Below the pieces are notes generated by a model. It was not told where the DNA came from. It saw only the letters and a list, made by a program, of their open reading frames with translations, and did not search any database. A DNA stretch of 64,000 bases, taken from positions 5,146,001-5,210,000 of the forward strand of contig NZ_CP114014.1 of assembly GCF_040581415.1 (NCBI RefSeq), read 5' to 3'. Positions within the stretch are counted from its first letter, which is position 1; every line of letters starts with the position of its first letter. Positions 16,644-24,879 of this stretch are shown in pieces. Source of the stretch: Paraconexibacter sp040581415 (GTDB taxonomy: Bacteria; Actinomycetota; Thermoleophilia; Solirubrobacterales; Solirubrobacteraceae). The position numbers were made by a program, and so were the translations under genes.

Positions 16644-17531
16644 TCAGCTTCGGGAGAGGGTCCGCTTCGCTGCGCGCAGGGGCGCCGTCACCCGCCACGA
16701 GACCGACGTCATGAGGTCCGCCACCAGCGCCTGGTGGTGCGCCGCTTCGGATTCCGCGGCGGCCAGGCGTTCGTCGCCGGCCGCCAGCTCCGCCAGCCGC
16801 GCCTCGAGGGCGTCGATGTGCGCGTACGCGTCGCTCAGCTGGCGGGCACGCGGGTCGTGGCCCGACGGGCCCTCGGGCGGGCGGCCGCCGAGGACGTCTC
16901 GCGCCACGCTGAGCAGCGCGCCGCCGTGGTGGCGATCGGTCTGCACGGCCGCCCCGGATCCGTAAGCGGGCTGGGCGGCGTCGACCACGATCAGGCCGAG
17001 GCCGTACCAGAGCTCCCCCGGGAAGCGGTCCTGCCCGAGGTGACCGGGGACGAAGTCCAGGTCGACGTGCGCGACCTTCGGGTACGCGCCGTACGGCACC
17101 GCGTCGAGACCGGCGCGGACCCGCTCGTTGCCGGTGTCGTGCGTGATGATGATCGTGTCGGTCACCGCAGGCGAAGCGAGCAGCGCCTCGACGTCGCGGC
17201 GGACGCCCTCTGATGAGTGGTCACCGTCGACGAGCGCGAAGTCGACGCTGCGGCCGGCCTCGGCGAGCTCGGCGAGGAACGCGGGCAGCAGCTGATGCGA
17301 GTCGCCGGTGTGGAGCGTCACGTGATCCGGCAGGTCGAGCTGCGGCGTGACGAGGTCGAACGAGTGGACCTCCTGCGCGTGCTGCGCGATGCGGCCTAGG
17401 CAGGCGCCCTCGGCTGTTCCCACCTCGATGGCGAGCTGCGGCTGCAGCGCCGACAGGATGCCCTCGATGGCCGCGCGCTCGCCGAGCGCCATCTGCCAGA
17501 CGGGGTCGTCGAAGAGGTCGCCGATGCTCAT
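16644..17531 (-). CDS. Methyltransf_24-like SAM methyltransferase with coiled-coil tail
   Basis: 295 residues. The ATG at 17531 overlaps the upstream stop (ATGA). The N-terminal domain has AIEVGTAEGACLGRIA as motif I, HSFDLV, and VDFALVDGDHSSEGVRRDVE, a pattern typical of Methyltransf_24/cephalosporin hydroxylase-like enzymes acting on polysaccharides. A histidine-containing TIIITHDT segment follows. Residues about 215-270 form an Ala/Glu-rich coiled-coil, then a basic tail (VTAPLRAAKRTLSRS). That tail resembles those found after coiled-coils in actinobacterial glycan enzymes. Last gene of the minus-strand operon starting at 22346. Confidence 0.85.
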   Translation of the reverse strand: MSIGDLFDDPVWQMALGERAAIEGILSALQPQLAIEVGTAEGACLGRIAQHAQEVHSFDLVTPQLDLPDHVTLHTGDSHQLLPAFLAELAEAGRSVDFALVDGDHSSEGVRRDVEALLASPAVTDTIIITHDTGNERVRAGLDAVPYGAYPKVAHVDLDFVPGHLGQDRFPGELWYGLGLIVVDAAQPAYGSGAAVQTDRHHGGALLSVARDVLGGRPPEGPSGHDPRARQLSDAYAHIDALEARLAELAAGDERLAAAESEAAHHQALVADLMTSVSWRVTAPLRAAKRTLSRS

Positions 17532-18559
17532 GAGCGCGGGAAGCGGTGGCCGGCGAGGCGCGCGGCGAGGTTGGTGAGGCGGCTCGAGTGGACGGCCATG
17601 TGGGCCCGACGGTACCCGTCCCGCTCGGCACGGGCGTCTACGGCCTCGGCCTCCAGCGCGGCGAGCTCATCCCGGAGCTGCTGCTCGCGCGCCCCGGCTG
17701 CGACGACCGCCGCGTGCAGCGAAGCGACCTCGTCCTCCCGCCGTAGCGCGGCCGACGCGCCGCCGGCTGCGCCGAGGCCCAGGCGCTCGCGGCTGAGCCG
17801 GCCGTTGGTGGCCAGCAGCGCCGCGTTCGCGCGCTCGAGCCCGCGCATGTAGCGGTGGTTCACCGGGCCGACGGCGAGGTGCAGGCTCGCGTCGTCCAGC
17901 AGCGCGTCCGCGTCCAGCCCCCCGGCGAGGACCAGGAAATGGTTTGCCCAGTCCAGGTCCTGCTCGCCGGTCTCGTGGACTGTGGCCGTAACGGGAGCGG
18001 CGGCCGCGCCGCGGATCAGCGAACCCTCCGCGTGGGTCTGGTAGGCGAGCGTGAGGTCGTCGAAGGCGCCGAACAGCGCGCGCGTGGACTCGAGGTCGAA
18101 GTCGGTCAGGTGGAACTCGTTGTCCTCCCCGAAGGTCGCGCTGTTGGGGACCGACGCCATCATCGCCGCCCCACCGATGACGAGCCGGTGCAGCTCGGCC
18201 ACGACGAGGCCGACGTCGGGCAGGTGCTCGAGGCCCTCGAAGCAGACGACCAGGTCGAACGTCCCGGGTGCGACCGAGCGCAGGTACTCCAGGGCGTCGG
18301 CGGCGACGAAGGTCACGTCCCGGCCGTTCCCGATCGAGGCCTGCGCGGTGTCGACCGCCGCCGCGTCCCGATCGACGCCGGTGACGGTCCCGCCCGCGTC
18401 CGCCAACATCGCGCTGCCGTAGCCCGCGCCGCAGCACAGGTCCAGGACCCGCTTGCCTGGTGCGGCGGCCGCGGCCAGCTCGTAGCGGTGGCGGTGCTCG
18501 GCGGCGATCAGCGTGTGCTCGCTGACCGCGTCGAGGCTCAGCCGTTCGTCGACACCCAT
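17528..18559 (-). CDS. SAM-dependent methyltransferase with coiled-coil tail
   Basis: 343 residues from ATG 18559, which has a strong ribosome binding site AGGAGGTCAC and overlaps the upstream gene by 22 bases. Motif I is VLDLCCGAGYGSAMLA, followed by VTGVDRDAAAVD and FDLVVCFEGLEHLPD (Methyltransf_11/23 type). From about residue 215 the protein becomes helical and Glu/Ala-rich and forms a coiled-coil of about 60 residues (LRDELAALEAEAVDARAE) before a basic end. The similar MT-plus-coiled-coil plan of the downstream gene suggests the two work on the same glycan or hetero-oligomerise (inferred). Confidence 0.87.
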   Translation of the reverse strand: MGVDERLSLDAVSEHTLIAAEHRHRYELAAAAAPGKRVLDLCCGAGYGSAMLADAGGTVTGVDRDAAAVDTAQASIGNGRDVTFVAADALEYLRSVAPGTFDLVVCFEGLEHLPDVGLVVAELHRLVIGGAAMMASVPNSATFGEDNEFHLTDFDLESTRALFGAFDDLTLAYQTHAEGSLIRGAAAAPVTATVHETGEQDLDWANHFLVLAGGLDADALLDDASLHLAVGPVNHRYMRGLERANAALLATNGRLSRERLGLGAAGGASAALRREDEVASLHAAVVAAGAREQQLRDELAALEAEAVDARAERDGYRRAHMAVHSSRLTNLAARLAGHRFPRS

Positions 18560-20526
18560 GTGACCTCCTGCTCGCGGATGAGTGCGTCGACCTCGGCCTG
18601 GAGGCGCTCCTCCTGGGGAACGCCGACCGCCTGCAGCATCGAGGTCGGCCTGATGCGGTAGCGCCACAGCATCTCGGGGATGACGTGGCCGAAGCGTCCC
18701 GCGTCGTGCAGCTCGCGGTAGAGCGCCCAGTCCTCGAAGGCGGTGAGGTCCTCGAGGTAGTGGTGCTGCTCGAAGAGGCGCCGGCGCAGGACGGCCGTCC
18801 CGTCCCCCGCGACGTTGCGCTCGTGCACGATCGCCGACCAGTTGCCGATGGGCCGGTAGCCCTCGTTCGGGGCCGGGTACGGGACGCCGTCGGGGTCGAT
18901 GAACCGGTTCCAGCTCGTGACGAAGTGAATGTCCTCGCGCGCTTCGAGCAGCGCGACGCAGCGCGCGATGAACGTCGGCTCCAGGACGTTGTCGGCGTCC
19001 AGGGGCAGGACGTAGCGGCCGCGGGCCTGGGTGATGCCGAAGTTGCGCGCCGCCGAGAGGCCGCCGTTGGCCTGGCTGATGACCCGTACGGGGTAGCGGG
19101 TGGCGACCTCGGCCAGGGCGACGTCCGCCGGCCCGAAGGAGCCGTCGTTGACGACGATGACCTCCACGCGCGGGTACGTCTGGGCGACCACGGAGGCGAC
19201 GGCCTCCTCGAGGAAGGCGTGCAGGCCGTAGTACGGGATGACGACCGTGACGAGCGGGACGGGGTCGGCCGGCGTGGTCACGACTTGCTTCTGGGTTGTG
19301 TCCGCCGGCTTGAGCAGGCTCGCGTAGCCGCGGCGGATCGCGTCCGGATCCGTCAGGGCGGCCACGTGGTTGCGGAGCGCGTGCGGGTCCCGGGCGCTGC
19401 GCACGCGGGCCGGCTCGGCGACGAACGGGCCGAGTGCTGCCATCAGCGCTTCCGCCCCCGGCCGGGGCGTGAGCCAGCCCGGGGCTGCGCTGGGCTGGAT
19501 CAGCTCCGCGAAGCCGCCCACCCTCGGGGCGAGCACGGGCACTCCGGCCTGCATCGCCTCGAGCGCGACGTAGGGCCAGCACTCCCACCGCGACGGCAGG
19601 ACGACCAGGTCGTGGGCCGCCATCGTCGCGCGGACGTCGGCGCGCGGGATGTCGTCCAGGAACGTGATGCGGTGGTCGCCGGCCGCCTGGAGCTCGAGCG
19701 TGCGCCGCATCGACCGGCCGAGCGGCGCGGTGTCCGTGTCCCGGCCGAGAACTGTCAGGCGCCAGTCGGCGGTGAACGCGAGCAGCGCGGCGAACAGATC
19801 CTGGACACCCTTGCGGCGCTCGCAGCGGCCGAGGTAGATCATGCGCAGCGGGCCGTCCTCGTTGGTGGCCGGCGCGGTTGCCTGCTCTGTCGTGGGGTCG
19901 TCGTCCAGCGGGTGGCGGACCAGCACTCCCGGCGCGAGGTCGTCGCCGTAGAACCGCCGGTAGCTGGCAAGGATGTCGCCGCCGGCGTGCAGCAGGACGT
20001 CGGCGTCGCGGAGCGTGCGACGCTCGAGGTCGCGTGAGATCCGCCGCTCGAAGTCGCGGTCCAGGTAGCCGTTGAGGACCTCGCACATCTCGGCGCTCGT
20101 GTGTAGCCGGACGGCGATCGTCGTCCCCGCGAAGAAGGGGTCGCCGCCGCGCCGGGCCTGGGTGGCGACGAAGCCCTCGCCCAGGTAGTCGGGGAACTCG
20201 ATCAGGTCCGGGCCACCGTCCGGGAACAGCGCTCGCAGCCGCTCGACCAGGCGGTGCGAGTACAGGTGCATGTGCGAGTAGAACGTGCCGTACTCGTGCG
20301 GTTCCGGCACGTCGACGAACTCGACGCGGGCGCCGTCGTAGTCGACGCGCGGGTCACCGAGCGCAGACAGCTCGGCGTACTTGTCCCGGTACCAGGACGC
20401 CGTGAGCATCGTGACGTCGGCGAGCGGCGCCAGGACGCGCGCGGTCTGCGCGATGTAGGTGCCGATGCCACCGCCGCCGAAGGGGAAGAGCTCGCGCGAA
20501 GCGATGACGACCTGCGGGCGGCTCAC
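18538..20526 (-). CDS. Bifunctional glycosyltransferase: GT4-like plus GT2
   Basis: 662 residues from GTG 20526, overlapping the upstream stop (GTGA). Residues 1-390 are a GT-B fold GT4-type enzyme: FPFGGGGIGTYIAQ near the start, the donor-site segment MIYLGRCERRKGVQDLF, and VVLPSRWECWPYVALEAMQ carrying the E-x7-E-like motif. Residues about 400-662 are a GT-A fold GT2 domain: VTVVIPYYGLHAFLEEAV, VNDGS, and the DADN metal-binding motif. Two active sites in one chain can add two successive sugars, as in known dual-domain polymerases. Cytoplasmic, nucleotide-sugar dependent; sugar identities unknown. Confidence 0.88.
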   Translation of the reverse strand: MSRPQVVIASRELFPFGGGGIGTYIAQTARVLAPLADVTMLTASWYRDKYAELSALGDPRVDYDGARVEFVDVPEPHEYGTFYSHMHLYSHRLVERLRALFPDGGPDLIEFPDYLGEGFVATQARRGGDPFFAGTTIAVRLHTSAEMCEVLNGYLDRDFERRISRDLERRTLRDADVLLHAGGDILASYRRFYGDDLAPGVLVRHPLDDDPTTEQATAPATNEDGPLRMIYLGRCERRKGVQDLFAALLAFTADWRLTVLGRDTDTAPLGRSMRRTLELQAAGDHRITFLDDIPRADVRATMAAHDLVVLPSRWECWPYVALEAMQAGVPVLAPRVGGFAELIQPSAAPGWLTPRPGAEALMAALGPFVAEPARVRSARDPHALRNHVAALTDPDAIRRGYASLLKPADTTQKQVVTTPADPVPLVTVVIPYYGLHAFLEEAVASVVAQTYPRVEVIVVNDGSFGPADVALAEVATRYPVRVISQANGGLSAARNFGITQARGRYVLPLDADNVLEPTFIARCVALLEAREDIHFVTSWNRFIDPDGVPYPAPNEGYRPIGNWSAIVHERNVAGDGTAVLRRRLFEQHHYLEDLTAFEDWALYRELHDAGRFGHVIPEMLWRYRIRPTSMLQAVGVPQEERLQAEVDALIREQEVTWVSTNG

Positions 20527-22346
20527 CCGAGCAGCTCCGGGTGCCGCTGCACCATGTCCGCGAGCGAGGCGACGTGGGACAGGTGCAGGTCGGCGCTCAT
20601 CGAGTCGGCGCGGACGCGGTAGGAGGCCACGAGCTCGGGTACCCAGACGCCGTCCTTGCCGGCTGCGGCGCAGCGGCACCACAGGTCCCAGTCCTCGTAG
20701 CCCTGCTCGGGCATGTCGGCCGTGTAGCCGCCGAGCCGGGTCAGCGCATCGCGACGGACGAGCGCCAGCGCATCGATGTAGTTGCCGTGGCGTAGGCGGA
20801 CCCGATCCCACGGGTACAGACCCCGCAGGCCGATCGGGCCGGTGGCGTCGAACTCCTGCAGGATGCCGTAGGCGAACGTCGCGTCGGGACGGCCGGTGAC
20901 GGCCTCGAGCAGACGGTGCAGGCCGCGGGGGCGCAGCATGTTGTCGGCGTCGAGAGGCAGCACGTACTCGCCTGACGCGTTGTTCAGGGCAGTGTTCCGG
21001 GCGGCGGCGAGGCCGCGGTTGCGCGAGTGGCGCAGGACGGTGACCGGGAGCTCGGGGTGGTCGGCGGCCCAGGCGGCGGCCAGCGCACCGTCGTCCAGCG
21101 GCGAGCCGTCGTCGACGACGACGACCTCGGTGCGCGGCGCGTCCGGTCCGGCGGCTGCACGAAGCACGGAGTCGAGTGCCGCCTCGAGCGTGGCGACGGC
21201 GCTGTAGCACGGGATCAGCACGCTGACCTGCGTGTCCGGTGGGGGCGCGCCCTGGTGGAGCACGTCGACCGTCGCGGGCGTGGCGGGCTGCTCGAGGTCG
21301 GTCAGGCGCTCGTCGAAGTCGCGCAGCGTCCGCAGGATGCGCTGGACGCCGTCGCGCACCGCGGCATCCGGGCGGGCGCGCTCGGCGCGGAGGGTCTCGA
21401 CGATCGTGGGTGCGTCGGGCGCGGGAGCGGCGTGGTGGCTGAGCTCGGGGCGCTGGGCGGCGGCGCGGGACGCGGTGGTCGGCGTCGCCGTGCTCGGCGC
21501 GGCGTCGTCGAGCGCGGCGGCCAGCGACCTCCCCATGTCGGCGAGGGAGCTTGCTGCGCGCCACTGGTCCAGGCCCTGCGCGGCGAGCGCGGCCGCACGG
21601 CCCGGGTCGAGCGCGAGCTCACGCCCACGGTGGCAGACCGTCTCGTGGGGGGCGCGGACGATGCTGTTCTCGAGCCCATGCGGAAGCGGGCCGAGCGCCT
21701 CGGTCACGATCGCCGTTCCGCCCTCGAGCGCTGCCAGCAGGACGGCCGGATGGGGCGCCGCACCGTCGTACGGCGCGACGTCGACGAAGACCTCGCCGGA
21801 CGCGAGGACCGCCGGCAGGTCGTCGAGCGGGAACGGCGGCTCGGCCTGGAAGACGTGCGCGCTGCGGAGGTCCTCGAAGGCCGGCGCTGCGGCGGCGATG
21901 ATGCGCTTGCGGCGCTCCGTCGGTGCGCCGAACGTGACGAGCTGATGGTCGCGGCCTTGGGTCCCGGTGCCGGCCTGATGGCCGTCGTCGCCGGCCGGAC
22001 GGCAGCCGAGCGGGACGTGGACCGCGCGGCAGCCCAGTCGCCGCAGGTGGTCGACGACCATGGCGTCGGGGTGGCAGACCACGGCCAGCAGACGTGCGAT
22101 CGCGGCGTCGTCCTGCAGGGTCACCGAGCCGTACGGGGCCAGCGAGTAGCCGACTGCGGTCCCGAGCGTCGCCGCCGACGGGGGCAGCTTCTGCGCGGCG
22201 AACCAGGCCGCCGGGTCCACGATCATGCGGGGGGCGTCCGGTGCGGCGGCGACCGCGCCGACCGCGGCCAGGGCCTCCTCGATCCGGCGAACGGTCGCAA
22301 GGACGGCCGGCGACCGGCGGGAGCCTGTGACTTGCGCCTGCGACAC
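20523..22346 (-). CDS. Multidomain glycosyltransferase: degenerate GT-B-like plus GT2
   Basis: 607 residues from the GTG at 22346 (leaderless, TACACT seven bases upstream). Residues 1-290 look like a GT-B half-domain with a weak TFGAPTERRKRIIAAA donor-site segment and no clear catalytic pair, so this part may be inactive or only bind substrate. An Ala/Pro/Thr linker follows. Residues about 370-607 are a canonical GT2: VSVLIPCYSAVATLEAALDS, VVDDGS, DADNM and EDWDLWCRC. First gene of the operon whose other members are a GT4/GT2 fusion and two methyltransferases, all translationally coupled. Confidence 0.86.
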   Translation of the reverse strand: MSQAQVTGSRRSPAVLATVRRIEEALAAVGAVAAAPDAPRMIVDPAAWFAAQKLPPSAATLGTAVGYSLAPYGSVTLQDDAAIARLLAVVCHPDAMVVDHLRRLGCRAVHVPLGCRPAGDDGHQAGTGTQGRDHQLVTFGAPTERRKRIIAAAAPAFEDLRSAHVFQAEPPFPLDDLPAVLASGEVFVDVAPYDGAAPHPAVLLAALEGGTAIVTEALGPLPHGLENSIVRAPHETVCHRGRELALDPGRAAALAAQGLDQWRAASSLADMGRSLAAALDDAAPSTATPTTASRAAAQRPELSHHAAPAPDAPTIVETLRAERARPDAAVRDGVQRILRTLRDFDERLTDLEQPATPATVDVLHQGAPPPDTQVSVLIPCYSAVATLEAALDSVLRAAAGPDAPRTEVVVVDDGSPLDDGALAAAWAADHPELPVTVLRHSRNRGLAAARNTALNNASGEYVLPLDADNMLRPRGLHRLLEAVTGRPDATFAYGILQEFDATGPIGLRGLYPWDRVRLRHGNYIDALALVRRDALTRLGGYTADMPEQGYEDWDLWCRCAAAGKDGVWVPELVASYRVRADSMSADLHLSHVASLADMVQRHPELLG

Positions 22347-22353
22347 GGGGCGA

Positions 22354-22359
22354 AGTGTA
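22354..22359 (-). promoter_or_regulatory. -10 (TACACT) of a leaderless start
   Basis: TACACT is followed by seven bases and then the GTG at 22346. No ribosome binding site can fit, so the mRNA should start at or near the start codon. It is divergent with the -10 at 22405. Confidence 0.6.
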
Positions 22360-22404
22360 CGGGCGCCGCGGTCCCGACCACCGGCGGGCAGCAGGGCTCT
22401 CGTC

Positions 22405-22410
22405 TAGGCT
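22405..22410 (+). promoter_or_regulatory. -10 (TAGGCT) of a leaderless start
   Basis: TAGGCT is followed by six bases and the GTG at 22417. It is divergent from the -10 at 22354-22359, with the two boxes 45 bases apart. Confidence 0.55.
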
Positions 22411-22416
22411 GCGGAG

Positions 22417-22968
22417 GTGGCCGAGACGCACGACGAACGCCCTTTCCCAGCCGCCGGGGACCCGGTCGAGGACCTGCGCCTCGCCTCCGCCCTGACGGCC
22501 GACACCGAGGCGGAGCTGCTCGAGCTGCGCGCGGCAGCGATCGCGGTTCAGCGAGAGCTTGCCGCGATCGTCCTGGAACGCGCGGCGATCGACGCGGAGC
22601 GCGTGCGGCTGCTCGAGGCGGTGCGCTTGGCGGAGGCCGCCACGGGCGACCTGCGCCACACCCAGAACCTCGAGCGCGACGCCTGGCACCGCCGCGAGTC
22701 GGGGTACCACGAGGAGCTCGACGCGCTCCGGGACCAGGCGCGGCAGGCCGTCGCGGCCGAGGGCGCCGACCGCGACGCATGGGACGCGGAACGGTTGTCG
22801 CTGCGCGGCCGGATCAGCGAACTCGAAGAGACGACGGCCACGCTGAGCGCGCGCGTGGACGCCGAGACGGAGCTGCGTCGCCACGCCGAGAAGTGGTCGG
22901 TCCGCCACCGAGCCGGAGTCGTCGCGCACAAGCTGCCCTTCGTCGGGCGGCGGCGCCTGTCGTCCTGA
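22417..22968 (+). CDS. Coiled-coil protein of unknown function
   Basis: 183 residues from GTG 22417. Apart from a short acidic N-terminus the chain is almost entirely heptad-like helix (LTADTEAELLELRAAAIA, LERDAWHRRESGYHEELD). It ends in a short basic segment HKLPFVGRRRLSS. No enzymatic motif, signal peptide or membrane span. The tail resembles the basic ends of the coiled-coil methyltransferases encoded next to it, so an adaptor or scaffold for those enzymes is possible (inference). It is convergent with the epimerase gene, 19 bases apart. Confidence 0.75.
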   Translation: MAETHDERPFPAAGDPVEDLRLASALTADTEAELLELRAAAIAVQRELAAIVLERAAIDAERVRLLEAVRLAEAATGDLRHTQNLERDAWHRRESGYHEELDALRDQARQAVAAEGADRDAWDAERLSLRGRISELEETTATLSARVDAETELRRHAEKWSVRHRAGVVAHKLPFVGRRRLSS

Positions 22969-22987
22969 GGCTCCCGCCGAGCCGGCG

Positions 22988-23545
22988 TCAGCCCGGGATC
23001 GGCTCGGTGAACTCCGCGAGGGTCGGCGCGCCGGAGTCGCGCTCGCTGTAGATCCACTCGTCCCGCGCCACGGGCCACTCGATCCCGATCGCCGGGTCGA
23101 GGAACGAGATCCCGCGCTCTACGTCGGTCGAGTAGTAGGCGGACTGCTTGTAGATCACGTCTGCGACGTCGCTCGTGACGCAGAAGCCGTGCCCGAAGCC
23201 GACAGGCGCGTAGATCATGCGCATCGTGGTGTCGTCCAGCGTGAACGCCTCCCACTCGCCGAACGTCGGCGAGCCGCGTCGCAGGTCGACCAGGACGTCG
23301 ACGATCGACCCGCGCCCGCAGCGGACGAGCTTGGAGGCTCCCGCGCCGATCTGGAAGTGGATGCCGCGGATCGTGCCGCGCTTGGATCGCGAGTGGTTGT
23401 CCTGCACGAAGTCCTCGTCGATGCCGAACTGCGCCAGCTCGTACGCCCGGAAGGTCTCGGTGAAGAAGCCGCGGTCATCGCCGAAGACCGCCGGCTCGAT
23501 CAGCAGCGGTCCGGAGAGCCGCGTCGGGATGATCTGGAAGGCCAT
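22988..23545 (-). CDS. rfbC: dTDP-4-dehydrorhamnose 3,5-epimerase (RmlC family)
   Basis: 185 residues, start MAFQIIPTRLSGPLLIE. It carries the cupin core of RmlC: FGDDRGFFTETFRAYELAQFG, QDNHSRSKRGTIRGIHFQ (the catalytic His region), VDVLVDLRRGSPTFG, and YAPVGFGHGFCVTSDVADV with the family's conserved Tyr/His set. The enzyme epimerises C3 and C5 of dTDP-4-keto-6-deoxyglucose in dTDP-L-rhamnose synthesis; close homologues act on other 4-keto sugars. RmlA, RmlB and RmlD are not in the window, so the substrate must come from elsewhere in the genome. A weak leaderless-type -10 (CAGCCT, 8 bases) precedes the ATG. Confidence 0.9.
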   Translation of the reverse strand: MAFQIIPTRLSGPLLIEPAVFGDDRGFFTETFRAYELAQFGIDEDFVQDNHSRSKRGTIRGIHFQIGAGASKLVRCGRGSIVDVLVDLRRGSPTFGEWEAFTLDDTTMRMIYAPVGFGHGFCVTSDVADVIYKQSAYYSTDVERGISFLDPAIGIEWPVARDEWIYSERDSGAPTLAEFTEPIPG

Positions 23546-23597
23546 TGGGCGCAAGGCTGCCACAACCGGGCGCCGGCACGCCGTCTGCGTGCGGAGG

Positions 23598-23644
23598 AAG
23601 CGGCGAGGTGCCTGTGGTCGATGTACAGAGGCGCCTCGCCGCTT
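23598..23644. repeat. Stem-loop 1 with GGTCGATGTAC loop
   Basis: 16-bp stem (AAGCGGCGAGGTGCCT against AGGCGCCTCGCCGCTT, one G-U pair) and a 15-base loop containing GGTCGATGTAC on the plus strand. It lies upstream of the epimerase gene. Confidence 0.7.
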
Positions 23645-23722
23645 ACCTCTCCCCCGGTCCTCCAGGGGAAAAGACACCGGAACACGCCTCGGGTCACACC
23701 CCGGCGCGGGCACCCGAAAATC

Positions 23723-23763
23723 CGACGGGGCGCTCTTGGTCGATGTACAAGAGCGCCCCGTCG
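23723..23763 (-). terminator. Stem-loop 2 with GGTCGATGTAC loop; possible terminator
   Basis: Perfect 15-bp stem CGACGGGGCGCTCTT with an 11-base loop GGTCGATGTAC (plus-strand reading). On the minus strand the stem is followed by GATTTTCGG, a short T-run, so termination of minus-strand transcripts is plausible. Confidence 0.6.
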
Positions 23764-23996
23764 TCCGGAAGGCTGACACACGTGTCCGGACAGCACCGTT
23801 TCAACTGCGTCTCGGTCACATCTCGGCGGTGCGGATGACCACTATGCCGGACGAACGGCGCTCCGCCTAGGGGGCAACGGCCATATCACAAAGACCGGTT
23901 AGGCTCTTCGACACCGCCTAGACGATTCGTCCAAGCGGTCAAGTCGCCGAGGGTTCGAGCCGATGCAGGGTGTGGAGAGAAAGTCCAAGCCGGACG

Positions 23997-24050
23997 TGAG
24001 ACACCCGGCCTGTCCCACCCCCCAGGCCCTGAGACACCTGGTTTGTCCCA
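23997..24050. repeat. Tandem dyads TGAGACA-N7-TGTCCCA
   Basis: Two 21-base units (23997-24017 and 24030-24050) are 18/21 identical; both have the inverted arms TGAGACA and TGTCCCA with a 7-base spacer. Unit spacing is 33 bases, about three helical turns. This fits a pair of operators for a dimeric regulator; an old transposon-end relic is the alternative. Confidence 0.55.
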
Positions 24051-24068
24051 ATCGCCTGCGTAGCGGCA

Positions 24069-24099
24069 GGGCGCCCCTGAACATCGACCGGGGGCGCCC
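24069..24099 (-). terminator. Stem-loop 3, probable terminator of the 24121 gene
   Basis: 9-bp perfect stem GGGCGCCCC/GGGGCGCCC with loop reading GGTCGATGTTC on the minus strand, 22 bases after the stop codon of the minus-strand transferase. The loop is the complement of loops 1 and 2 when all are read on one strand. Confidence 0.6.
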
Positions 24100-24120
24100 C
24101 GCCCTCGACCTTCAGGGCTC

Positions 24121-24879
24121 CTACGGTCGGTACCGCTCCGGCAGCTGCTCGAACGCGGTGTCGGCGTCCGTCAGCACGTTGAAGTGCACCAGGTGCCAGA
24201 GGGCCGCCACGCCATCCCGCCAGTTGATCTTCTTCCCCGACAGCCGCGTGCGCGGGAAGTAGGACACGGGCAGCTCCATCACGCGGGCGCGGACCTTGGC
24301 GACGTAGGCGGTCAGCTCGACCTCGACGCCGAACCGCTCCGAGCGCAGGTTCATGGACTGCACGAGGTCGGCGCGGAAGAGCTTGTAACACGTCTCCATG
24401 TCACTCAGGTAGATGCCCGAGAAGAGGTTGCTGAGCGCCGTGAGGAAGCGGTTGACCAGGTAGTGGAAGGTGCGGTGGACCTGGTGGCCGTCCTTGCGGA
24501 AGCGGCTGCCATAGACGACGTCCGCGCGGTCGTCCAGGAGCGGCTGCAGCAGCGCGGGGATGTCGGCCGGGTCGTACTCGAGGTCGGCGTCCTGGACCAT
24601 GATGAAGTCGCCGGTGGCCTGCGCGATGCCCTCGGTGATCGCGAGTCCCTTGCCGCCGCGGGCGGTCGCGGGACGGACGATGAGGCGCATGCCGGCCTCC
24701 TCCTCCCCGTGCGCGGCGACCCAGTCGCGCAGCAGCTCCGTGGAGCCGTCCGTCGAGCGGTCGTCGACGATGATCCACTCGCGGGGGATCGGGCAGGCGG
24801 CGTCCCGGATCCGGTTCAGGACGACGGGCAGGTGCCCGGCCTCGTTGTGGACGGGGATGATCAGCGACAGCGTGCTCAC
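24121..24879 (-). CDS. GT2 polyprenyl-phosphate sugar transferase (DPM1-like)
   Basis: 252 residues from GTG 24879, which overlaps the upstream stop by four bases (GTGA); an in-frame open region further upstream is a shadow. Single GT2 domain of the dolichol-phosphate mannosyltransferase type: LSLIIPVHNEAGHLPVVL, VDDRSTDGS, QDADLEYDP and GSRF. Near the C-terminus SGKKINWRDGVAALWHL, the usual helix after the catalytic domain, is present. No C-terminal membrane domain, so it is probably a peripheral cytoplasmic enzyme that charges a polyprenyl phosphate with a sugar for use by GT-C transferases. Last gene of the operon starting at 30477. Confidence 0.88.
   Translation of the reverse strand: MSTLSLIIPVHNEAGHLPVVLNRIRDAACPIPREWIIVDDRSTDGSTELLRDWVAAHGEEEAGMRLIVRPATARGGKGLAITEGIAQATGDFIMVQDADLEYDPADIPALLQPLLDDRADVVYGSRFRKDGHQVHRTFHYLVNRFLTALSNLFSGIYLSDMETCYKLFRADLVQSMNLRSERFGVEVELTAYVAKVRARVMELPVSYFPRTRLSGKKINWRDGVAALWHLVHFNVLTDADTAFEQLPERYRP

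Larger units (their letters stand above)
23546..24120. other. 575-bp non-coding region rich in hairpins and dyads
   Basis: No credible coding sequence. It contains three stem-loops (23598-23644, 23723-23763, 24069-24099) whose loops share GGTCGATGTwC or its complement, and two tandem copies of TGAGACA-N7-TGTCCCA (23997-24050). The third hairpin lies 22 bases downstream of the stop of the minus-strand gene at 24121 and can serve as its terminator. The rest may encode a small RNA or hold a regulatory region. Confidence 0.6.

Noticed and set aside
23935..24010. tRNA-like T-arm sequence GGTTCGAGCC in the hairpin-rich intergenic region
   Set aside because: The flanking bases do not form a T-stem, and no acceptor, D or anticodon arm could be folded around it.
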